Shown here: in pieces, positions 32,742-45,195 of the stretch | Position numbering within the stretch: position 1 is the first letter of the stretch | How the letters are laid out: each line of letters begins with the position of its first letter | NCBI RefSeq assembly: GCF_036884655.1 | Contig: NC_088342.1 | Location: 34,337,501 to 34,401,500 of the forward strand | Source: Musa acuminata AAA Group | Taxonomy: Eukaryota; Streptophyta; Magnoliopsida; Zingiberales; Musaceae | Direction of reading: 5' to 3' | Length of the DNA: 64,000 bases | Notes under the pieces: model-generated | Told to the model about the DNA's origin: nothing | The model's input: the letters and a program-made list of their open reading frames with translations, nothing else | Database searches by the model: none | Position numbers and translations under genes: made by a program

Positions 32742-34620
32742 TGTTGAATCTCATATTTTGATGATGAAACCACTTGATATATATTTATATTTTAATCTAC
32801 GTTTTGAGTGACGCAGGATGCTTCGATCAGGATGAGACAATTAAACCAGGAAAAATCATGTTGTACCGGAGGAACATGTCAGACGATTGGACGTCGGGCC
32901 GATAGATCGGTCGACGTATCAACAGAAGGCTTCGGGCCATGGACTTGGGCATCGGGCTAAGAAGAGTGGGTATTGTGCTAAGGATATTGGAGTTGTGGAG
33001 TCAACTGACCGATTGGGCAATAGGCCGTAGGAGAGGACGATGTGCCGAAGAATCGGACGAAGCGTCGAGGGACCAATGACATGCCGGACAACTTGGTTAA
33101 TTGCTTAGGATTAATTGTCTTGATCGAAGTTTTATTTTACATGTGCAGGATTAACTACGATATAAGTAAGACATGCAGCGAGAGTTGCGCCGGAGTCAAG
33201 ACTATGATCACGTTGGGAGTTCGAGAGTTCGACGGAAGTTCGGAAGGTCGTCGGAGGTTCTGCGGGAACAAATCCGAGAAGTCCAGGAGCTTACCAAAGA
33301 AACTCGTCGGAACTCGCCAAGCGGATCATTGCAAGTCCAGGAGTTTGCCAGAAGTCCGCCGGAGCATCGCCGAAGGTTTGTCAGATGTTCGCCGAAAGTT
33401 CGCCGAAAGCTCGCCGGAAGAAGTGATTGACGCACCGGAGCAAGCTGCAGTAAATGTCTTAAGAAATTCGTAGTTAGCACGTTGATTAAGTTAGAAATGG
33501 GAGGTGATCCCATTAACTTAATCTTGGGGCAATTGAGCCCTTGACAGACCCAAATTGGGCCAAAATGATCAGCCCATTCGGATCTAGATTTCTTGGCCAG
33601 AGGTGGCACCGCCTGGGTCGGCGGTGGCACTGCCCAAGGCTCAGTCTCCGAGCTCTGGCTGGGCGGTGCAACTGCCTCTGACAAAGGTGCAACCGCCTGA
33701 GCTCGGTCTCCGAGCTCTTGTTGGGTGGTGCAACAGCCCCAGTCAAGCGGTGGCACCGCTTGAGCTCGGTCTTCGAGCTTTGGCAGGAGGTGCAACTGCC
33801 CCTAACAGGAGGTGGCACCGCCCAGAGGCTCAGTTTTCGAGCTCTGCCAGTCAGTGCAACCGCCAGACCCTGGAATTCCGGGAATTGATAGTTTTGAGCT
33901 CGGAATTCAAATTGGATTGGGGCCTATAAATACCCCACCCTTTCAGCAATGATAGAGTAACCAAAAACCACCGAAATCATGATCTTACTCTGTGATTTTT
34001 AGAGCTCAAAAGTGTTGTATGAGTTAGAAGTTCTCCTCCCTCTTTTCTTCCAAGTTCTGATCTTTCAAGAGAGGAGAGAAAATTCTGTAAGGGTTGTCTC
34101 CTAAGCATGTCAAAAGGAGTGAAACTGTAAAAGGGTGGTTGGCCTTCGTCTATTGAATGAAGGCCTCTAGTGGGCGTCGGTGACCTCGTCGGTGGAGGAA
34201 GCCAGAAGTGGATGTAGGTCAAAATTGACCGAACCACTCTAAAATCGCGGTGCTCTCTGGTTTGCATTTACTTTGAGCATATTATCTTTACTGCAAACCT
34301 CCTCAATAGCTTACTGCCTTCTGTGCATTTATGATCATGTTTCAAAGTTTAGTATTTTCTGAATCGGTGTTTAGACGTAAATCAGTTTTATCGTACGAAC
34401 ATCATATTTCAGTTTGCGCTTACATTCTGATTTCCATCATAACTGCAAACTGTCTTTATAGATTCACTTTAACTACATCTCGCTTGATCACAAGTTAAAG
34501 TGATTTACAAATCAGGTTTTCTATTGAAATCGCTTTTATCGTACGAACGCAGTTTTAATCGTTAAAAGTTTTCCGCTGCACTAATTCACCCTGCCCCTCT
34601 TAGTGCTCTTGATCCTAACA
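32742..34620 (+). repeat. Element G 3' LTR
   Basis: TGTTGAATC to CCTAACA, 1879 bp, followed by the TSD copy TGAGC. TATAAATA is intact at 33925-33932. Hairpin arms GCACTAA / TTAGTGC are at 34578-34606. Confidence 0.95.
33925..33932 (+). promoter_or_regulatory. TATA box of the G 3' LTR
   Basis: TATAAATA followed by CCCC. The 5' LTR has AATAAATA here. Confidence 0.6.
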
Positions 34621-34640
34621 TGAGCTTCTGTATCATATTT

Positions 34641-34890
34641 GTTCTTTGATATGCTCCGAAATGGTTCATATGCTATTGATATGCTTTGAAATGTTTGACA
34701 TACCATTGATATGTTTCGAAATGTTTCATTTGGTATTGATATGCTCCGAAACATTTCATACCCCATTGATATGCTCCGAAATGTTTCATATATTATTGTT
34801 ATGCTTCGAAATGTTCCATATGTCATTGATATGCTCCGGAACATTTTATACGCCATTGATATGCTCAGAAATGTTTCATCTGCTACTGTC
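34641..34890 (+). repeat. 30-bp minisatellite in the gypsy-type LTR
   Basis: GATATG recurs at exactly 30-bp steps (34648, 34678, 34708, 34738, 34768, 34798, 34828-34858), giving about eight copies of a unit like ATATGCTCCGAAATGTTTCA plus ten more bases. Because 30 is a multiple of three, it creates long spurious ORFs with the repeat MICSEMFHxLL. Confidence 0.95.
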
Positions 34891-35062
34891 CCAATTTATT
34901 GTTCACAATACCCTTTTGTACTCTGGTGTTTGTGGGATTATTTGGACCTTTGCCAGAAATGGTAAAGGGTATGTGCTTAGAGCCTGCGATGCTCTAGATT
35001 ATATTTGGTGGTCATTCAGAAATGGATGGACCATATTATGTTTGGAATCCCACTTCACCTTC

Positions 35063-35375
35063 TATCTGTTTCATCTGTTATTGTTACGCTTCGAAATGTT
35101 CCATATGTCATTGATATGCTCCGGAACATTTCATACGCTATTGATATGCTCCAATTACTCTGTGCTCCATTTGCTATGAACCGATATGTTCTGAAATGTC
35201 CTATTTGCCATTGATATACTCCGGAACATCTCGTACGCTATTGATATGCTCCAATTACTCTATGCTCCATTTGCTATGAACTGATATGTTCTAAAATGTC
35301 CTATTTGCTATTGATATGCTCCGGAACATCTCGTACGCTATTGATATGCTCTAATTACTCTATGCTCCATTTGTT
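35063..35375 (+). repeat. Further 30-bp units in a higher-order repeat
   Basis: Units of the same minisatellite resume, joined to a segment containing AATTACTCTATGCTCCATTTG that occurs three times (about 35150, 35250, 35350). This indicates a longer composite unit of about 100-110 bp. Confidence 0.75.
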
Positions 35376-36059
35376 ATGAACTAAATATGTTATGAATGAA
35401 ATGACATTTGCGATTCTGTATCTAATAAGATAATATCCTTGAATCTCTTGGATTCTGTCTTGCATTGTGATATCTTGTTTGTTTGAAACTATTCCTTCTC
35501 ATGCTAGATATGCTTGGTCACTTGCTGAGCTGATTTTAGCACACTCCATTGTTATATAAATCTTTCAGGTCAGCTTGTCACTCTTTGAGATGTTTGAATT
35601 GGGCTGAGGTAGTGGAGAGCTATTCAGAATTATGGGCAAGTTTTGTTGGTTATTATATTATTGTTGTATAAGCATATTTTGTATGTAATGAAATGTTGTT
35701 GATGAACCGAAATGGATATACCTTGTAAAAGTATTAGATGATCTCTCTTATTTGAAATTTCGGAATGTTAAGTGTAGTTTACGATGATATGAACTTGTGG
35801 TAAATGGTTGGAGTTCTGATTGTATAAATTACTTAGCTTGTGGATTTATAAATGTTGTTTATGTTTGTTAAGTTGGCTTGGGTTGCCATAAATGTGAATT
35901 ATCGAGTGATGTGATATATGATTATAAACTGCACAGGTTTTATAGATGTGAATTTGATAGAATGTTTTTCAGTGTCCTCAAATGTTAGTTTGGATCCTGG
36001 ATTAGTTTGTAATGAAAATTTTAATATTATCGATATTTTTTTAGGGGCGTGACAAAGTT

Positions 36060-37920
36060 CGTGGGATACCCAAGGAAACTTGTAGGTATTATTTCTATCA
36101 CCCAGAGAACCAAAAGGTCTTTGTAGCCAAGAGGGTAGTATTTCTTGAGAAGGAACACATTCTTGGTGGAGATAGTGGGAGCATGATAGAGTTGAGCGAG
36201 GTTAAAGAACCTAGCTCAAGCACCATTCCACAGCCCGAGTCTATTCAGGTACCTAGCACACAAGGTTTGACTTTACGTAGGTCTAATAGAATACCCCTTC
36301 CTCTTGAGAGATATGTGGGACATATCAATGGAGAGAATGTTGAGGATATTGATCCTCATACTTATGAAGAGGCTATTATGAGTATATTCTCCGGGAAGTG
36401 GCAAAAAATCATAAATTCTGAGATGGATTTCATGTGCTCTAATAAGGTTTGGAACATAGTTGATGCACTTGAGGGTATCATACCCCATTGGTTGTAAGTA
36501 GATCTTCAAAAAGAAGATCAGAGTAGATAAAAAGATAGAGACATATAAAGAGAGGCTAGTGGCTAAGGGTTATCATCAAAGGCAAGATGTTGACTATGAC
36601 GAAACCTTCTCACCCATAGTTATATTAAAATTCATCCAAATTTTGTTGGCTATTGTAACACACTATGATTGTGAGATCAGATGGATGAATGTAGAAACTA
36701 TATTCCTTAATGACAACCTCAAGGATGAGATGTATATGATATAGCATGAGAGATTCGTGTCCAAAGAAAGTCCAGATAAGTTGTACAGATTGCTTAGGTC
36801 TATTCTATGAACTGAAGTAAGCTTCCTAAAATTAGAACATAAGATTTGATGAAGCAATCAAATCTTATAACTTCATTAAGAATGAAGATTAGCTTTATGT
36901 GTACAAGAAAGTAAGGGGGAGTGCTATCACATTCTTGGTGCTATATGTGGATGACATCCTAATTATTGGGAATGATATTGCTCTCCACAATAAAGGCTTG
37001 ACTATTTAGACATTTCTCTATGAAAGACTTAGGGGAAGCATCCTACATCTTGAGGATTCAGATCTATAGAGATAGATCCATAAGGATGCTTGGCTTATCC
37101 TAGTCTAGGTATATAGAGACTATTGTCAAAAGATTTGGCATGAAAAATTTTGAGAGATGTCTCATATCAATGAGACATGGGATATTGCTTTCTATGAGTA
37201 TATCCCCAAAGACTCTTGAAGAAAAGGCAGACATGGATAACATACCCTATGCCTCAATGATAGGGTCTATCATGTATGCTATGCTCTATACTAAGCCTGA
37301 TATAGCACATGCTTTGAGTGTCACGAGCAAATATCAAGCAGATCCAAGTTTGGAGTACTAGAAAGCAATAAAGTATATCATTAAGTACTTGGGAATGACT
37401 AAGGATCTTCTATTGGTATATGGAGGTAGTAGCCTCAGGGTTGAAGGCTACATGGACTTAAGTTTCTAGTTTGATGTCGATGACATAAGTCAAGTTTTGG
37501 GTATATGTGTTCACCCTGAATGGAGGAGCAGTATGCTGGAAGAGTTTCAAGCAAGATACTATTGCTGACTCGACTACAAAGGCATAGTACATTACTACGG
37601 TAGAGGCAACAAAGAAGAGAGTCTAGTTGAAGAAGTTTATCACAGATTTGGGAGTCATATCAGGTAACGGGGAGTTGATTCCCTTATATTGCGATAATAA
37701 TGAGGCAATTACTCAAGCAAAAGAACCAATGTCTTATTAGAAATCTAAACATGTTTTAAAAAGATTCTACCTCATTAGGGAGATCGTGACCCGAGGAGAT
37801 GTAGCAATGGAAAAAGTTACCTCTGAAGTTAACATCGCAGATCTACTAACAAAGCTATTATCTCATATTTTCTTTGAGCGTCATAGGAGTCTAATGGGGA
37901 TCAGACACATAGATAATTAG
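36060..37920 (+). pseudogene. pol: Element H reverse transcriptase and RNase H, decayed
   Basis: It resumes with VGYPKET right after the TSD and proceeds through the integrase C-terminal linker (RRSNRIPLPLERY at about 36275) and RT (LVAKGYHQRQDVDYDETFSP at about 36550; YVDD at 36944-36955). RNase H-connecting phrases follow (KPDIAHALSVTSKYQADPS). The end reads RHRSLMGIRHIDN with the stop at 37918-37920. Many stops and shifts interrupt it (for example 36496, 36742, 37359). Confidence 0.85.
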
Positions 37921-38178
37921 CTATGGGTCAAGTGGGAGATTACTAGTTATAGGTGTCTTATTAGAAATCTAAACATGTTTTAAAAAGATTCTACCTCATT
38001 AGGGAGATCGTGACCCGAGGAGATGTAGCAATGGAAAAAGTTACATCTGAAGTTAACATCGCAGATCTACTAACAAAGCTATTATCTCATATTTTCTTTG
38101 AGCGTCATAGGAGTCTAATGGGGATCAGACACATAGATAATTAGCTATGGGTCAAGTGGGAGATTACTAGTTATAGGT
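37731..38178 (+). repeat. 224-bp tandem duplication across the H pol end and LTR start
   Basis: 37731-37954 and 37955-38178 are identical except one base (TTACCTCTG versus TTACATCTG). Each copy holds the last RNase H codons, the stop, the PPT (AAGTGGGAGAT) and the first 14 bp of the LTR. GTCT marks the junctions. Confidence 0.95.
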
Positions 38179-39046
38179 GTCTCGCAAGCCAATCACATAA
38201 GTGATGGCACATGTGACATGATGTGTACTCCTTTTGCTTATTATATTATTTGGTATTTTATTACTTTATCTTACACGCTGGATATATTATGATGTTTATA
38301 GATCTATGCAATGAGAATTGAATCGTGATGAGATCATGATAATGAGACTGATTCGCCTTTAAACAAAGACTATAAATATTCCTGGTCATAGGTCACTCGA
38401 GAGGGACATCGAGATAACCAAACATACTAGTGTGCAGCATACCCATCCATATGATGGAGGTGACTATTCTCATAGCTGCTCATGTGGGGGGATACTAGGG
38501 ATACCGTGTAGGTGTTCATTAGAGAATGAGTTCACTGATTGATCAACTTACGAAATGCTAGATGGTTGATAATACCTCATTGTTAAACAGTGATTATGTC
38601 ATCCTAGTGGTGTATCTGGTCCTTAGAATTAATACACCAAAGATGTCCTATATGAGTACTCCACTCTTTGATACTAGACTTATAGACCTAGATGTTCCAG
38701 ATCTAGTATAGTCGGTTATCGGGAATGACAACTAACCTTATAAGAGTTATTAACTATCGATAGAGGATCATCCACTCTCGGTGTCATGAGAGGAATATCT
38801 CATATGTTCTTATTCAAGAAAATCCCTAGCCAGAGTCATTCGAATTGAGAGAGAAAGAGTTTTTTGGAAGAACCCGATTAGAGCGAGACTCGAGTAGAAA
38901 CCATGTGAGCCTAATAGCACTATGTTCGATATACGATCTCTAGGATATTAGATGATGAGAGACTATTAATACACAGTAATTGATGATAGACATATCTAAA
39001 GGATTTGATTCCCCTGTATCGTTTGGGGACTACGGCGTAGTGGCCT

Positions 39047-39051
39047 AGTAT
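39047..39051 (+). repeat. Target-site duplication of element K, left copy (AGTAT)
   Basis: AGTAT here and ATTAT at 47745-47749. Comparison with LTR J (CTAGTACGTCC) shows the right copy carries the mutation. Confidence 0.75.
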
Positions 39052-40546
39052 TGTTGAATCTCGGATTTTGATAATGAAGTCAATTTTTATTTGTTTATCT
39101 ATTCTATATGTTGAGAAAAGTGTCAAGGATTAACTACAATGGTAGTAAGACATGCAGTAGGTGTTATGCCGGAGTCAAGATCAAGATCACATTGGGAGTT
39201 CGAGAGTTCATCGGAAGTCCGGATGTTCGTCAAAAGTTCTACGGGAATCAGCCAAGAAGTCCAGGAGCTTGCCATAGAAGCTTGTCGAAACTCGCCAAGA
39301 AGATCATCGCGAAGTCCAGGAGCTTCCTGGGAGTCCTCCGGAGCATCGCTGAGGGTTCGTCGGATGTACGTCGGAAGTTTGTTGGAAGCTCGACGGAAGA
39401 AGCGATTGACGCAACGGAACATAGAATTACAATAATCATGTCGTTATTATTATAGTTAGAGTATAGATTAAGTTAGGGTTGGGAGGTAATCCCACTAACT
39501 TAATTAGGGACCAACTGTGCCCTTAATAGACTCAAATTGGGCCGAATGGAACAGCCCATTCGGACCCAGAATTAATGGCCGACGGTGGCACCACTAGGGT
39601 CGGCGGTGGCACCACCCAGGTGACTCAGTCTACTAGGGATTCTGGGCAGTAGTACTGCCCCTGTCAAGTGGTAGTACCATTGATAGTTATTGCCGCTAGC
39701 GGTGGTACCACCCCTGTCAAGCGGTGGTACCGCCTGAGCTCGGTCTTCGAGCACTGTCAAGCGGTAGTACCACCCAAACTGAGCAGTAGTATTGCTCAGT
39801 GTCTGATGATAGGTGGTAGTACAACCCAGTAATGGCAGTGGTACTGCCAGGACCCCGAAAATCCAAGAATGGACACTTTGGCTCTATTTTTGAACACGTT
39901 GGGGTCTATAAATACCCCACCCTTTCCTGCATGAAAGGGCATTGAAAAACTTGCTTTATTCTTAAGTCTTTGAGGCCTTAAAGTGTTGCAAAAGCTAGAG
40001 TTCTCCTTCTTCTTTCTTCTAAGTGTTGAGATCATTCAAGAGAGGAGTGAAACTTGTAAGGGTTGTCTCCTAAGCCCGTCAAAAGGAGAAAAGCTGTAAA
40101 AGGGTGGTTGGCCTTCGCCTATTGAAGGAAGGCCTCTAGTGGACGCTGGTGACCTCGTCGGAGGAGGAAGCCAATAGTGGATGTAGGTCACGTTGATCGA
40201 ACCACTCTAAAATCTCGGTTTGTATTTACTTTGAGCATCTTTCCTTTATAGCAAACTGCCTCTCCTCCTTACTGTTCTTTAAATATGTCTACATTCGCTT
40301 TGACATAAAATATCTTCCGAGATCGGCTTTCTACAAATACTTTATGAAATCTACGTTTTTGTGATTTACACTGCTGTAAATCACCTTAGTCTTCTCTTAC
40401 ATTTTCACTTTAGACTTCAAGCTCAAATTCCTTCCGAAATGAATTGAGTTGAATCGACTTTAATCGAAACAAGGTTTTTGAAATAGTGAAAGTTTTCCAC
40501 TGCACTAATTCACCCCCCCTCTCTTAGTGCGCTCTTGATCCTAACA
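39052..40546 (+). repeat. Element K 5' LTR
   Basis: TGTTGAATC to CCTAACA. Palindrome array of GGCGGTGGTACCGCC type at about 39580-39850, TATA box at 39907-39914, poly-C hairpin GCACTAA / TTAGTGC at about 40502-40530. Confidence 0.95.
39907..39914 (+). promoter_or_regulatory. TATA box of the K 5' LTR
   Basis: TATAAATA followed by CCCC. The 3' LTR copy is at 47102-47109. Confidence 0.55.
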
Positions 40547-40548
40547 AT

Positions 40549-40560
40549 TGGTATCAGAGC
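40549..40560 (+). promoter_or_regulatory. Element K primer-binding site
   Basis: TGGTATCAGAGC, a perfect initiator-Met complement, 2 nt after the LTR. Confidence 0.9.
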
Positions 40561-40596
40561 AAGGTTCACTCTCCGTTAGATTAAAACCTAAGAGAG

Positions 40597-42158
40597 ATGG
40601 CATTTGCTAGGAACCAAGAGGGTTACTCAATTACACATCCGCCCATGTTCAATGGGATGGATTACACCTATTGGAAGACTCGAATGAGGATCTTCCTTAT
40701 TTCTATGGATTTTAAGCTTTGGAACATTGTTGAAAATGGTTTTCAAAAGTCTTATCTGCTAATGAACGATTGGAATGAGTTGGAGAAGAAGACTTTCACG
40801 TTAAATGCCAAGGCTATGAATGCCTTGTTTTGTTCACTAGATAAAAACGAGTTCAACCATGTTTCAATTTGTGAACGGCTTTTGATATTTGGCACACACT
40901 CGAAGTGACTCATGAAGGCACGAGTAGAGTGAAAGAGTCAAAAATTAACCTTTTAGTATATTCTTATGAACTATTTCGAATGAAACCAAGTGAGACCATA
41001 GGAGACATGTACACCCGTTTTACGGATGTTGTCAACAGTCTAAAAGGACTCGATAAAGGTTTTTTGGATTTTGAGCTCATTAATAAAGTTTTAAGATCCC
41101 TTCCAAAGAGTTGGGACTCTAAAGTCACGATCATTCAAGAGGCCAAAGATTTAAACAACTTTCCTCTTGAAGAATTAATTGGATCACTAATGACCTATGA
41201 AATGACATGCAAAGCTCATGAAGAGTATGAGGACACCCTTCCAAAGAACAGGAAGGATATGACACTTAGAACTCAAGAAGACCACTTGAGAGAAAACTAA
41301 GTGATGAGGACTTTGACGATGATTTGGCACTTTTAACAAGGAAATTCAAAAAAATTATTAAAAAAAACAAATTTAAAAATGACACTAAAAATAAATTTGA
41401 ACACAAGAAAGACCAAGTAATTTGCTATGAATGCAAGAAGCTGGGACACTATAAAAGTGAATGTCTCCAAGCCAAGAAGAGAACACCAAAGAAGAAGGCG
41501 CTCAAAGCAACGCGAGATGACTCAGGTGCATTCGAAGAAGAGGAGCCCAACATTGAGCAAGTTGCTCATTATGCACTAATGGCCATTGGAGAGGAGGTAT
41601 CAAATTCAATTAATGTAAATTTATCATTTGATGAATTATTAAATATTTTTCATAATTTATTTGATGAATGCAAAATAATTAGTAGAAAATATAAATTGTT
41701 AAAAAAGGAGCATGATTCTCTTGTTAGTAATTTCGATAAATTAAAAACAAATGCTATTCAAATGCCATGATTTAGAAATAATTCAAAAGGAGAACTTGCT
41801 ATTCAAAGATACATTGAAGAAATTTGAGGTTGGTAGCAAGTCCTTGAACATGATCCTTACCAATAAGGGTCACGTTCATAAAAGAAGTGGAATCAAATTT
41901 ATGAGAAGCTTTCACCAAAATCCAACCACCTTCATTAAAGGCCCTATCTTGCATATTTTGCACCAAAACAAATGCAACTTTTATTGCAAATATGGACATA
42001 GAGCTTCTCATTGTCCATTCAAGAAGGTTAATCCAAACAAATTGATTTGGGTTCCTAATAGAACCATAAAGAACTCCATACAATATGATAAGCAATTTAG
42101 ATCGATTTTTGAGGCACCCAAGATCAAATAGGTACCTAAAAATCATCATCTTTTGTAG
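40597..42158 (+). pseudogene. gag: Element K gag, several frameshifts
   Basis: Start MAFARNQEGYSITHPP. Single-base losses near 40873 and 41298 and a shift near 41755 break the frame into four readable pieces. First knuckle CYECKKLGHYKSEC is intact; the second (CNFYCKYGHRASHC) has Cys to Tyr. A conserved Trp codon is TAG near 42129. The frame closes at TAG 42156-42158, in frame with the pol that follows. Confidence 0.9.
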
Positions 42159-45100
42159 AAACGTATACCATCACAAGTTAGGAGCAAGAGATTGTACCTT
42201 GATAGTGGATGCTCAAGGCATATGACCAGAGATCTATCTCAATTCTCTAAGCTCACTAGCATAGACGAAGGATATGTCACCTTCAAAGACAATAACAAGG
42301 GTAAAATCATTGGCAAAGGAACCAAAGGTAACAAATCCAACTTCTTTATTGAAGATGTTTTGTTAGTTGATGGTTTAAAACATAACCTCTTGAGCATTAG
42401 TCAATTGTGTGATAAAGGATATATTGTTAAATTTGAATCTAATGCTTGCATTATTGAAAAACCACACAAAAACACATCTATGATTGCATTAAAACAAAAT
42501 AACGTATACACCATTGACATCAATGATCTTTGCAATGAAATGTGTTTTTCAATTTTGAATGACGATGCTTGGCTTTGGCATAGGAGATTAGGTCATACTA
42601 GCATGAAACTAATCACCCAAATTTCATCCAAAGAACTTGTAAGAGGAATTCCTCATATCAAGTTCGACAAAGATAATGTGTGTGATGCTTGTCAATTAGG
42701 AAAACAAATAAAAGATAGCTTTAAACCTAAGAATCAAATAAGCATATCTAGACCTTTGCAATTGATCCATATGGACTTATTCGGACCAATTTCTACATCA
42801 AGCCTAGGAGATAGCAAATACACTTTTGTCATTGTAGATGATTATAGTAGATACACATTGACTTATTTCTTGACACACAAAAGTGAATGCCTTATATATT
42901 TTACCAAGTTTTGTAAACTTGTTCAAAATGAAAAGGGTTCTATGATTTCATCAATTCGAAGTGATCACAATAGTGAATTTTAAAACCATGATTTTCAAGA
43001 ATTTTATGAATCTAATGGATACAACCATAACTTCTCTACTCCAAGAAATCCTCAACAACATGGAGTAGTAGAAAGAAAGAATAGAAATTTACAAGAAATG
43101 GTAAGAACCATGTTGAATGAACATAGCCTACCCAAATATTTTTGGGTCGAAGCCATAAACACGGTATGCTATGTTATGAATAGAGTTCTAGTAAGACCCT
43201 TACTCATCAAAACTCCTTATGAGTTGTGGAACAACAAAAAACCCAATATTTCATATTTTAAAGTTTTTGGGTGTAAGTGTTTTATCTTAACTAAAAAAGA
43301 TACCTTAGGAAAATTTAATACTAAATCCGATGAAGGAATTTTTCTTGGCTATACTTCTATTTCTAAAATATTTTATATATTTAATAAAAGAACTTTGATT
43401 ATAGAAGAATCCATTCATGTTGTTTTCAATGAGGTTTCCGAAATTAAGAAAAATAATTTTGATGATGATGTAAATTTTGATGCTTTGAATTTAAATGAAA
43501 CCTTTTCCCCATCTAGCAATTTGAATGCAAATACTTCCAAAACATCCTTACCCAAGGAATGAAAGTATATAGATGCTTATACTAAGGAGCTAATCATAGG
43601 AGACACATTAAAAGGGGTTCAAACACGTTCTTCTCTTAAAAATTTTTGTGCCAACGCTGCTTTTCTCTCCCAAATTAAATCTAAATATATTGACGAAGCC
43701 ATGAAAGATGATTCATGGATTATCGCAATGCAAGTTGAGTTAAATCAATTCAAGAGAAATGAGGTGTAGAAGCTTGTTCCTAGGTCAAATGACCATTTAG
43801 TTATTGGTACTAAATGGGTCTTTAGAAACAAGCAAGATGAATCTAGTATCATGGTTAGAAACAAGGCTAGATTAGTGGCCAAAGGTTTCAACCAAGAAAA
43901 AGGTATCAATTACGAAGAAACCTTTGCTCCTGTGGCTCGATTAAAAGCCATAAGGATGCTCCTTGCCTACACTAGTAGTAATAATTTTAAGTTATTTCAA
44001 ATATATATTAAAAGCACTTTTCTTAATTGCTTTATTTTCGAAGAAGTTTATGTTGAATAACCTCCCAAATTTGAGAATAATAGTCTCTTTAATCATGTAT
44101 TTAAATTAACTAAAGCTCTCTATGGTTTAAAACAAGCCCCAAGGGCTTGGTATGAGAGACTTAGTTCATTTCTTATTGAAAATAATTTCTCTAAAGGTAA
44201 GGTTGATACTATATTATTTATCAAAAATTTTGAAAATAATTTTCTTATTGTTCAAATTTATATTGATGATATTATTTTTGGTTCCACGAATGAATGTCTT
44301 TGTGAATCATTTGCTAAAAGTATGAGTCTTGAATTTGAGATGAGTTTGATGGGAGAATTAACCTTCTTTTTGGGTTTACAAATCAAACAACTAAGTAATG
44401 ACATCGTTCTTAGTCAAACAAAATACATTTTAGATTTGCTAAAAAGGTTTAATATAGATAGCTCAAAAGCTATCAAAACTCCTATGAGCACCTCCACTAA
44501 GTTAGAAATTGATAAAAGTATATAAAGCTTTGATCAAAAAACTTATAGGGGTATGATAGGAATTTTACTTTACCTCACTGCAACTAGATCGGATATCATG
44601 TTTAGTGTAGGACTTTGTGCTAGGTTTCAATCTAATCCTAAGATATCTAATCTCAAAGCAGTTAAAAGAATGCTTAGATATCTTAAAGGAACCACAAATC
44701 TAGGACTATGATATCCAAAATCCGAAAATGTTGAGTTAATTGCTTATGCTGATGCAGATTTTGTTGGATGTAGACTAGATAGAAAAAGCGCATCAAGAAT
44801 ATGTCAATTTTTAGGACACACACTTGTTTCTTGGATGACCAAGAAACAAAACTCGGTTGCACTATCTACAACCGAAGCTGAGTACATTGCAGCTAATGCA
44901 TACTATGCACAAGTTGTGTGGATGAAAAACACATTAGAGGATTATAAGATTCATCTTAAAAATATCCCCATAAAATGTGATAACACAAGTGTAATATGTT
45001 TAACAAAGAATCTCATTCAACACTCTAAAACAAAACATATTGACATTAGACATCACTTTATACGAGATCATGTCACTAATCATGATGTAATCATAGAGTT

Positions 45101-45195
45101 TATTGATACAAAAATTAATTGGCCGATATTTTTATAAAACCTTTAAGTGAAGAATAATTTAATTTTATTAGAAGAGAATTAGGAATGTTGATTTG
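42159..45195 (+). pseudogene. pol: Element K pol, many stops
   Basis: Protease [12 protein letters not shown] near 42200; integrase [25 protein letters not shown] and SDHNSEF (GGE changed to NSE) with a stop at 42981; further readable pieces at 43098-43562, 43851-44060, 44322-44525 and 44835-45137. RT has YIDD (44259-44270) instead of YVDD. RNase H motif STTEAEY lies near 44865. Confidence 0.9.

Larger units (their letters stand above)
25118..34620 (+). mobile_element. Element G: non-autonomous Sirevirus-like element with gag and an extra ORF but no pol
   Basis: Paired LTRs (25118-26955, 1838 bp; 32742-34620, 1879 bp), TSD TGAGC, PBS and PPT define a complete 9503-bp insertion. Inside are gag (27006-28589, one premature stop), about 100 bp of the start of protease, then a pol-free region with an intact 369-codon ORF (29482-30591) and about 2.1 kb of 3' noncoding DNA. 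Integrase, RT and RNase H are absent, so enzymes must come from a related copy. The extra ORF occupies the position of the env-like ORF of some Sireviruses. Confidence 0.9.
22211..36054 (+). mobile_element. Very long Ty3/gypsy-type solo LTR, split by element G
   Basis: Ends are TGTAATATCCC and GGGGCGTGACA, the usual terminal style of plant gypsy LTRs, flanked by the TSD AAGTT. Host reading of H pol resumes exactly after it. Excluding G (25118-34620) and one TGAGC copy, about 4.3 kb remain, with no PBS, PPT or gag/pol, so it is a solo LTR or LTR-only unit. The + orientation is inferred from the ends. Inside are a polypurine block, two long tandem repeats, and a 30-bp minisatellite. Confidence 0.8.

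Noticed and set aside
34646..35179. ORF with repeated MICSEMFHxLL-like units, resembling a repeat protein
   Set aside because: It is produced by the 30-bp minisatellite, whose length is a multiple of three; overlapping frames on both strands are also open.
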